From Streptomyces sp. NBS 14/10 (lineage in GTDB: Bacteria; Actinomycetota; Actinomycetes; Streptomycetales; Streptomycetaceae), in contig NZ_NCSM01000089.1 of assembly GCF_002224125.1 (NCBI RefSeq), forward strand, positions 413 through 11,539: a stretch of 11,127 nt of DNA, read 5' to 3'. A program made the position numbers and the translations under genes. Shown here piece after piece: positions 6,094-11,127 of this stretch (positions are counted from its first letter, which is position 1; the number at the start of each line of letters is the position of its first letter). The notes beneath the pieces were generated by a model. The model had not been told where the DNA came from. It saw nothing but the letters and a program-made list of their open reading frames with translations, and did not search any database.

Positions 6094-6099
6094 CTCCTT
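6094..6099 (-). promoter_or_regulatory. Ribosome binding site of the NTF2-like gene
   Basis: AAGGAG on the minus strand, seven bases before ATG 6086, within the 31-base gap after the oxidoreductase stop. It decides the start against the open reading to 6206. Confidence 0.75.
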
Positions 6100-6117
6100 C
6101 GGTCGTTCTGGCGTGGT

Positions 6118-7038
6118 TCAGGAGAGGGTGAGGACGGCCTTGCCACGGATGCGGCGGTCGCGCAGGTCGGTGAGGGTGGTCGCGGTATCGGCCCAGTCCG
6201 TGACACGGCCGATCTCGGGGTGCAGACGGCCTTCGGCGGTCAGCCGGACGAGTGCTGCCAGGTCGTCGTCGAGGCGGGTGTCGGCGTCGAGATAGTGGAA
6301 GTGGCGGATGACAGCCGATTCGGGCCCGGCGAAGAAGTCGAAGAAGTCGAGCGTCGCCGGTGTGCGGCTGGCCTGCCCGAACCAGATGAGCGTGCCGCGC
6401 CTGGCGAGCCGCGCGAGCGCGAGGGGGAGGGCCTGGCCGCCGGTCGACTCCAGCACGAGGTCGTACCGGCCTCGGGCGTCGGCGACATCGTGGAGGATCT
6501 CGGCGGCGCCGAGTTCGGCAAGCCGGGCGCCGCGTTCGGCGTCCCTGGTCACGGCGGTGACCTCGGCCCCGGCGGCGGCCGCGAGTTCGGTGACGAAGTG
6601 GCCCACGCCTCCGGAAGCACCGGTCAGCAGTACCCGCCGGCCCGCCACCGGTCCGGCGGCGCGCAGCAGCCGCAGCGCGGTGAGACCGGCCAGCGGCAGC
6701 GCCGCGCCCTGGAGCACGGAGACGCTCTCCGGCAGCTCGGCGAGCGCGGTGGTCGGCACCGCCACGTACTCCGCCCAGCCGCCCGACATGGGGTGGCCGA
6801 CGACCCGCGTGATCCCGGACGGCCCGCTGCCGTCGGCGGCCGGCTGCACCACCAGGCCCGCGATGTCCTTGCCAGGGCGCTCGCCGGGGGCCGGCTTCTC
6901 CAGCTTGAACGTCTCGCCCCGGTTGACCGAGAACGCCTCGACCTTCACCAGCACCTCGTCGGGGCGCGGCGTCGGCTCGGCGACGTCGGCGAGCACGACC
7001 GGCTCGGCGGGATCTCCGGTCGGTACGAAGCCCTTCAT
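6118..7038 (-). CDS. NADP-dependent oxidoreductase, zinc-independent MDR / quinone reductase type
   Basis: A 306-residue member of the medium-chain dehydrogenase/reductase superfamily. The GroES-like N-terminal half includes DEVLVKVEAFSVNRGE (27-42) and PGKDIAGLVV (55-64). The nucleotide-binding half begins at ALPLAGLTALRLLR, with the NADPH motif TGASGGVG at 139-146. No cysteine cluster or catalytic zinc ligands are seen, so it belongs with the quinone oxidoreductase-like enzymes that reduce quinones or enones with NADPH. The length is slightly short, but normal for this subgroup. GAGGAG (7048-7053, minus strand) lies nine bases before ATG 7038. The nearer ATG at 7047 directly abuts that site and is unlikely. 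The open frame continues to 8412 without family content. It is the first gene of a two-gene operon and is divergent from a damaged LysR-type regulator. Confidence 0.92.
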   Translation of the reverse strand: MKGFVPTGDPAEPVVLADVAEPTPRPDEVLVKVEAFSVNRGETFKLEKPAPGERPGKDIAGLVVQPAADGSGPSGITRVVGHPMSGGWAEYVAVPTTALAELPESVSVLQGAALPLAGLTALRLLRAAGPVAGRRVLLTGASGGVGHFVTELAAAAGAEVTAVTRDAERGARLAELGAAEILHDVADARGRYDLVLESTGGQALPLALARLARRGTLIWFGQASRTPATLDFFDFFAGPESAVIRHFHYLDADTRLDDDLAALVRLTAEGRLHPEIGRVTDWADTATTLTDLRDRRIRGKAVLTLS

Positions 7039-7047
7039 TGTGGTCAT

Positions 7048-7053
7048 CTCCTC
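7048..7053 (-). promoter_or_regulatory. Ribosome binding site fixing the oxidoreductase start
   Basis: GAGGAG on the minus strand, nine bases before ATG 7038 and zero bases before ATG 7047. The spacing favours 7038. Confidence 0.75.
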
Positions 7054-7155
7054 AGTGGCCTCGGGCCATCCTTTGGCGCGGTTTCCGGTGGTACGGCTTC
7101 CGGGACCATCTGACCGCGTGCTGTGGCGCGCCGGCCAACAACCAAGCCGTCTGAC

Positions 7156-7174
7156 CGACAACGTGCGGTTGTCG
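7156..7174. promoter_or_regulatory. Perfect 7-bp inverted repeat, candidate LysR-type operator
   Basis: CGACAAC and GTTGTCG flank a five-base spacer GTGCG, giving a 19-bp dyad that ends 15 bases before the LysR-type ATG. The arms begin and end too symmetrically to be chance in GC-rich DNA. An imperfect 11-base direct repeat, CC(A/G)TCTGACCG, occurs at 7106-7116 and 7147-7157. That spacing of 41 bases is about four helical turns, and its second copy touches the dyad. This fits autoregulation and control of the divergent oxidoreductase operon by a LysR protein, but is inferred. Confidence 0.45.
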
Positions 7175-7189
7175 CTTGGGGTCAGCGGC

Positions 7190-7848
7190 ATGGACCTTGA
7201 TCTCGTCCTGGTCCGCGCCTTTGTCGCGACCGCCGGGACACTGCATTTCGGGCGGGCCGCCGAGGAGCTGAACACCAGCCAGCAGGCGCTGTCCAAGCGC
7301 ATCGCGCGGCTGGAGGAACTGCTGGGCGTGCGGCTCTTCGAGCGCCAGGGCGGCACCCGGCTGAGCGAGGCGGGGCAGCGGTTCCTGCCGGCCGCGCGCG
7401 AGGCGCTTGCGGCGGGCGAGCGGGCGGTCGCAGCGGTGACGGGCGCCGGTCCGGTCGTACGGATCGACACATGGGGCCATCTGTACGCGCCGTGCGGGAC
7501 GCGGAACTCACCCAGCGCCTGGTGCGGCTGGAACCCGTCGACGTGGTGGTCGGCCCGTCTCACCTGTTGGCCGGCGCCGACGCACTGCGCCCGGCCGACC
7601 TGCGCGAGAGTGTCCTGTGGCGCCCGGCTGAACTGAACCGCCTGGACTTCCTGCGCCGCTTCGCCGACGAGTTCCGGATCACGCGCCGCCACGACGGCCC
7701 CAATCTGGGCCAGGACCATCTCCTCCAACACCTCCGCACCGACCCCGAGGGCTTCACCGAAGCCGGCCGTACCCGGCGCTGGCTGGAGGACCAACCGCAA
7801 CGCGACTGGCTCCCCGACACCGACCGTCCGAAACTCGTGGCCCGTTAG
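7190..7848 (+). pseudogene. LysR-family transcriptional regulator, frameshifted and internally deleted
   Basis: Residues 1-100 from ATG 7190 are a normal LysR DNA-binding region. The winged helix-turn-helix runs through FGRAAEELNTSQQALSKRIARLEELLGVRLFER (20-52), with the linker helix after it. At about 7490-7498 the reading switches frame. The original frame runs into low-quality sequence (CGTRNSPSAWCGW) and stops at 7636. The frame starting in RDAELTQRLVRLEPVDVVV continues as recognisable effector-domain sequence to 7848. The two parts together give about 219 codons against roughly 300 for the family, so the lesion is probably a deletion of some 40 residues rather than one lost base. A second gap is suspected near 7750, where LLQHLRTDP joins directly to GFTEAGRTRRWLE. 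The expressed product would be 148 residues: an intact DNA-binding domain without a sensor. A sequencing error cannot explain the missing length. Confidence 0.8.
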
Positions 7849-7918
7849 GCGTTCAGGAAACAGCGTCGCCCGACATTGGGATGGCGTACGGCGGCGGCCG
7901 GGTGGCAGGATCACGGGA

Positions 7919-8395
7919 ATGACCAGCCATGACGAGCTGTGGCTGCGGATGGTCGGCAAATCCGCGCGCTGGACGACCGCCATGGCCGCGCTGGCCGCGG
8001 TGGCGGCGGGAATTGCGGCAAGCCTCGGAGCTCCGGACGCCGAGAAGTTGGGGATCCTTTCGGGGACCGTGGGTGTGGCGGCCGTCGGATTCGCGGTCGG
8101 GGGGCTCAGACGACGAGTGGAGGCGGGCCCGGACGGGCTGCGGATCCGCGAGATACTGCGGTGGCGGCGGTTGGGGTGGGACGAGATCGTCCGCCTGGAA
8201 GACCTGTGGATAGCCGCCGACCCCCGGGCCCGCAGTGGCCAGCGGCTGCGCGTCGCGGCCAGACTGCGTGACGACTCCCTGGTCTGGCTGCCAGTGCCAT
8301 TCGTCGGCGCCGTCGACGTGGCAGGCTTCGAGAGGGAGCTGGCCCAGCTGCGTGCCCTGCACCGCCGATACACGCGCGGCACCCAGGGGTCGTAG
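7919..8395 (+). CDS. Two-helix membrane protein with bacterial PH-like domain
   Basis: A 158-residue protein. Two hydrophobic segments are at about residues 18-36 and 44-63, followed by a basic GGLRRR stop-transfer. A cytoplasmic domain from 66 to about 150 follows: VEAGPDGLRIREILRWRRLGWDEIVRLE, then RLRVAARLRDDSLVWLPVPF and a final helix FERELAQLRALHRR. This is the layout of actinobacterial bPH6-type proteins (PH-domain family), whose molecular role is unknown. It is probably a membrane-bound structural or regulatory protein. No good ribosome binding site precedes the ATG. CAGGAT seven bases upstream could be the -10 box of a leaderless transcript; ATG 7949 is a possible alternative start. 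It stands alone, 70 bases after the regulator remnant. Confidence 0.82.
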   Translation: MTSHDELWLRMVGKSARWTTAMAALAAVAAGIAASLGAPDAEKLGILSGTVGVAAVGFAVGGLRRRVEAGPDGLRIREILRWRRLGWDEIVRLEDLWIAADPRARSGQRLRVAARLRDDSLVWLPVPFVGAVDVAGFERELAQLRALHRRYTRGTQGS

Positions 8396-8471
8396 CTCCC
8401 GCGCCCGGTCACAGAACCAACACTGGTCGCCGCGCGACGTGCCCGCCCGCCCGCGTGCGTGGTGTGACCGG

Positions 8472-8500
8472 TTGAGTTGCGTGGGCCGGGGCGGGATGCT
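8472..8500 (+). promoter_or_regulatory. Candidate promoter of the PAS/PP2C regulator
   Basis: TTGAGT (8472-8477) and GATGCT (8495-8500) are separated by 17 bases and resemble a housekeeping-type -35/-10 pair (TTGAC, TAnnnT), with an imperfect -10. Transcription would begin near 8507, about 60 bases before the gene. Confidence 0.3.
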
Positions 8501-8515
8501 GGAGGAGTGCCCGTG

Positions 8516-8614
8516 ATGGCTGGCGCAGTGCCGCGCCGGGCGCGGCAGGTACGAGGTCGGAATACACCATGGACAACGAGCCCTACACGACCATGGGAGC
8601 AGAGGGCGCGGTAG
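8516..8614 (+). CDS. Possible 32-residue leader peptide overlapping the regulator start
   Basis: GGAGGAG at 8501-8507 lies eight bases before ATG 8516 (GTG 8513 is in the same frame). The reading ends at TAG 8612-8614, inside the first codons of the PAS/PP2C gene in another frame. The peptide is short, arginine-rich (MAGAVPRRARQVRGR...) and not recognised. The main gene itself has only a weak site (GAGG, 12 bases before ATG 8569), so the strong upstream site could load ribosomes that re-initiate at 8569. It may equally be a chance frame. Confidence 0.22.
   Translation: MAGAVPRRARQVRGRNTPWTTSPTRPWEQRAR
8529..8547 (+). other. Stem-loop just upstream of the PAS/PP2C gene
   Basis: TGCCGCGC (8529-8536) pairs perfectly with GCGCGGCA (8540-8547) around a three-base loop. 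It lies 21 bases before ATG 8569 and inside the possible leader peptide. It could hinder ribosome access or be a weak terminator for the PH-protein gene. No T tract follows. Confidence 0.4.
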
Positions 8615-10998
8615 CACCCAAAGACTTCGCGGTCGTCATCGACGCCCGCGGAGCCCTCATGGCGTGGAGCGCCGGGGCCGGTCGACTTCTCGGGTACGAG
8701 TCGGAGGAGGTGGTGGGCCGGCCGGCCTCTGACCTGCTCGCCGCGGAGCCGGCTGTCTCCGTGCAGCGCCGTATGACCGCCGGAAAGCCGTGGGGGAGTG
8801 AGGTGGCGCTACGGCACCGGGACGGAAGCCGGGTCGTTGCGCAGCTCCGAGGAACGCCGCTGGTGAACGCGGATGGCAGGACCCTGTGGCTCGTCACCGA
8901 CAGGACGGGGACGCTCCTTTCCGCGCCGACCGCCCCGGGAGCGGCGGAGCTGTGGGACTGGACGCTCGCGCAGCTCCCGCAGCCCGTGGCGATCTACGAT
9001 CGCGAAGCGCGGTTTGTGGCGGCCAACGAGTTGATGATCCAGGCATTGGGCAGGACCCAGGAGGAGCTGAGAGGGCTCACCCTGTGGGAGATCGAGCCCC
9101 ACCCGCCCTTCGAAGAGATCGACCGTCTCCAGCGGCAGGTCCTGCGCAGCGGGGAGACGCTTTTCCACGAGTACGCCGCGAAGGCCCCCGGTGAGACCCG
9201 CGCACGTGCCAGGTCGATGTTCCTTTTCCCCTTGAGGGATGGGAGCGGCGTGGCGCAGGGTGTGTCGGCGCTGGTGATCGACACCACCGAGCAGTACTGG
9301 GCCCGGCGCCGCCTGGCGGTGCTCAACGACGCCAGTCTGCGCATCGGCAGCAGCCTGAACGTGACCCGGACAGTCGAGGAACTGGCCGAGGTGGCGGTGG
9401 ACGGGTTCGCCGACTTCGCCGCCGTCGACCTGCTGGAGCCCGTCCTCCGGGGCGACGAGCCGGAACTGCTACCGCCCACCGGGCCGGTCGTCTTCCGCCG
9501 CGCCGCGCAGCGGTCGGTGCTCCCGGACTGCCCGGAGTCCGTGCTCACGCCGGGCGAGGTGGACGTCTGCCCCCAGGACTCGCCCCCGGTCCGGGCCCTG
9601 GTCACCGGTCGGGGCAGCCGGTACCAGGCGGGTGACCCCTTGCTGCGGGGGTGGGGGGCGGTTTCCCCGGCCCGGCCCGGGGCCCTGGGCCGGTGCATGA
9701 TTCACACGGTGATGGTGGTGCCGCTGCGTGCCCGCAGGGTGACCCTGGGCGTGGTGTACCTCCTACGGCACCGGACGGTGGAAGCCTTCAGCGAGGAAGA
9801 CCTGCTGCTCGCTGAGGAGATCGCCGCCAGGGCCGCGGTGAGCATCGACAACGCCCGCCGCTACACCCTCGAGCGTCGGACCGCACTCGCCCTCCAGCGC
9901 AATCTGCTGCCCGAGCGGCTGCCGGAGCTGGCGGCGGTGGACCTCGCCTACCGCTACCTCCCTGCCGGCTCGGGGGACGGGATCGGCGGAGACTGGTTCG
10001 ACGTCATCGCGCTGTCCGGGGGACGGGTCGCGCTGGTGGTGGGCGACGTCGTGGGCCATGGCGTGCACGCCTCGGCCACGATGGGCCGCCTGCGCACCGC
10101 GGTACGGACCCTCGCCGACGCCGACTTCGCGCCCGATGAACTGCTCACCCGGCTGGACGACCTGGTCATCCGCCTGGACCGAGAGGAAGGCCCGGACGTG
10201 CGACGGCAGACGGAGGGGGCTTGGGGAGAGGTCGGGGCCACCTGCCTCTACGCCGTCTACGACCCGGTCGCCGGTCTGTGCGACCTGGCACGGGCCGGGC
10301 ACCCGCCGCCCGTCCTGGTGAACTCCGACGGCACCGTACAAGTCCTGGACCTGCCCGCCGGGCCACCGCTCGGCCTGGGCGGACTGCCCTTCGAGGCCGC
10401 GCGGATCGAAGTGGGCGAGGGCAGCCTGCTCGCCCTCTACACCGACGGCCTGATCGAGGCCCCCGGTCGCGATATCGACATCGGACTGGAGCTGCTGACC
10501 GAAGCGCTTCACCGCCCGGCCGCCGACCTGGAGGAAGCCTGCGACGAAGTGCTGCGCAAGGTGCGGCCCGACCCGCCTGCCGACGACATCGTCCTGCTTC
10601 TGGCCCACACCACCGGTCTCGGCGCGGATCAGGTGCGCACCTGGCAGCTGCCCGTGGATCCGGCGGCCGTCGCCGGGGCCCGCCGCATGGCGAGCGAACA
10701 GCTGGCCGCCTGGGGCCTGGCCGAGCTTGAGTTCTCCACCGAGCTGATCGTGAGCGAGCTGGTCACCAACGCCATCCGTTACGGCGACGCCCCCATTGAG
10801 CTGCGGCTCATCGACGCCGACGCACTCATCTGCGAGGTCTCTGACGGCAGCAGCACCGCCCCACACCTGCGGCGGGCCCGCGTCTTCGACGAGGGCGGAC
10901 GCGGACTGCTGCTCGTCGCCCAGGTCGCCGAGCGCTGGGGCAGCCGCCAGACCTCCGTCGGCAAGACGATCTGGGCCGAGCAACCTCTGTCGGATTGA
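8569..10998 (+). CDS. PAS-PAS-GAF-PP2C phosphatase with C-terminal HATPase (RsbU/RsbW-type regulator)
   Basis: An 809-residue soluble signalling protein. PAS domain 1 is at about 15-120 (FAVVIDARGALMAWSAGAGRLLGYESEEVVG) and PAS 2 at about 125-245 (PVAIYDREARFVAANELM). A GAF domain follows at about 255-430, ending in VSIDNARRYTLERRTALALQRNLLPE, the standard linker into PP2C. The SpoIIE/PP2C phosphatase domain at about 450-680 has metal-binding residues in GGDWFD (D475, D478), GDVVGHG (D493), TDGLIE (D626) and PADDI (D672, D673). All are present, so it should be active. The C-terminal HATPase at about 685-809 has the N box ELVTNAIRYG (E730, N734) and GGRG (776-779). Such fusions dephosphorylate anti-sigma-factor antagonists through PP2C and bind or phosphorylate partners through the RsbW-like kinase, in response to PAS/GAF inputs. 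No partner gene or sigma factor lies in the window. There is no membrane segment. Confidence 0.95.
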   Translation: MDNEPYTTMGAEGAVAPKDFAVVIDARGALMAWSAGAGRLLGYESEEVVGRPASDLLAAEPAVSVQRRMTAGKPWGSEVALRHRDGSRVVAQLRGTPLVNADGRTLWLVTDRTGTLLSAPTAPGAAELWDWTLAQLPQPVAIYDREARFVAANELMIQALGRTQEELRGLTLWEIEPHPPFEEIDRLQRQVLRSGETLFHEYAAKAPGETRARARSMFLFPLRDGSGVAQGVSALVIDTTEQYWARRRLAVLNDASLRIGSSLNVTRTVEELAEVAVDGFADFAAVDLLEPVLRGDEPELLPPTGPVVFRRAAQRSVLPDCPESVLTPGEVDVCPQDSPPVRALVTGRGSRYQAGDPLLRGWGAVSPARPGALGRCMIHTVMVVPLRARRVTLGVVYLLRHRTVEAFSEEDLLLAEEIAARAAVSIDNARRYTLERRTALALQRNLLPERLPELAAVDLAYRYLPAGSGDGIGGDWFDVIALSGGRVALVVGDVVGHGVHASATMGRLRTAVRTLADADFAPDELLTRLDDLVIRLDREEGPDVRRQTEGAWGEVGATCLYAVYDPVAGLCDLARAGHPPPVLVNSDGTVQVLDLPAGPPLGLGGLPFEAARIEVGEGSLLALYTDGLIEAPGRDIDIGLELLTEALHRPAADLEEACDEVLRKVRPDPPADDIVLLLAHTTGLGADQVRTWQLPVDPAAVAGARRMASEQLAAWGLAELEFSTELIVSELVTNAIRYGDAPIELRLIDADALICEVSDGSSTAPHLRRARVFDEGGRGLLLVAQVAERWGSRQTSVGKTIWAEQPLSD

Positions 10999-11127
10999 CC
11001 GTCTCGGCGAGCGCGACAGCCGACAGGGTCGCGGGTGCTGAGGGCGTAGGGTCGCAGGTCGGGGTCCGGGGGCCAGGGCCGGATCCGCCTCGTTTTCGCG
11101 GACCAGACCCTGGAGGACCTCTGGGGG
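10999..11127. other. Unassigned right edge after the PP2C gene
   Basis: These 129 bases hold no callable gene. A short plus-strand frame is open from 11050 to the window edge with third positions almost all G or C, reading RIRLVFADQTLEDLWG near its end. No start codon is visible in it, and an in-frame TAG precedes it at 11047-11049. It may be a gene fragment or chance. No clear terminator hairpin was found. Confidence 0.3.

Noticed and set aside
6308..7189. Plus-strand open frame upstream of the LysR ATG
   Set aside because: It is antisense to the oxidoreductase and rich in serine, proline and alanine, with no domain. The winged-helix sequence begins exactly at ATG 7190.
7039..8412. Minus-strand extension of the oxidoreductase frame up to 8412
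   Set aside because: It has no family content, spans the intergenic region and the antisense of three features. The GAGGAG-supported start is at 7038.
9763..10983. 406-codon minus-strand frame
   Set aside because: It is the shadow of the PP2C/HATPase region: glycine/glutamine/valine-rich and without domains.

Overview
The window looks like a chromosomal stretch of a Streptomyces-type actinomycete. Most genes are very GC-rich with G or C at nearly every third codon position. Starts follow GAGGAG-type ribosome binding sites. The gene families (DrrAB-type exporter, secreted FG-GAP protein, PAS/GAF/PP2C/HATPase regulator, bacterial PH-domain membrane protein) are typical of Streptomyces accessory chromosome. 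No tRNA, rRNA, CRISPR array, transposase or integrase was seen.

Layout. 1-1011 (+): the end of a DrrA-like ABC ATPase, translationally coupled to a DrrB-like permease. 1045-2175 (-): a flavin monooxygenase strongly resembling the tetracycline-inactivating enzyme TetX, converging on the exporter. 2176-2365: a divergent control region with a 21-bp tandem repeat and an 18-bp near-palindrome. 2366-3921 (+): a two-gene cassette with clearly lower GC than its neighbours. It encodes a Shedu-type (SduA, DUF4263) PD-(D/E)xK nuclease with a long helical N-terminal region, followed by an ATGA-overlapping 107-residue gene of unknown family. 4090-5580 (+): a secreted seven-repeat FG-GAP beta-propeller protein. 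5637-5667: a 13-bp-stem hairpin that probably terminates transcription from both sides. 5676-7038 (-): an NADPH-dependent MDR oxidoreductase followed by a SnoaL/NTF2-like protein, one operon. 7190-7848 (+): the divergent LysR-type regulator of that operon, which is broken by a frame change and has lost much of its effector domain. 7919-8395 (+): a two-helix membrane protein with a PH-like domain. 8569-10998 (+): a PAS-PAS-GAF-PP2C-HATPase phosphatase/kinase of the RsbU/RsbW type. 10999-11127: no gene called.

How the parts fit. The DrrAB exporter next to a TetX-like flavoenzyme suggests a small-molecule resistance or detoxification neighbourhood (inference). The low-GC Shedu cassette looks like a horizontally acquired single-effector anti-phage module. 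Its coupled small partner is the most promising candidate for something undescribed, since Shedu is best known as a one-gene system. The MDR/NTF2 operon with a decayed divergent regulator looks like a small oxidative-metabolism locus whose control has been partly lost.
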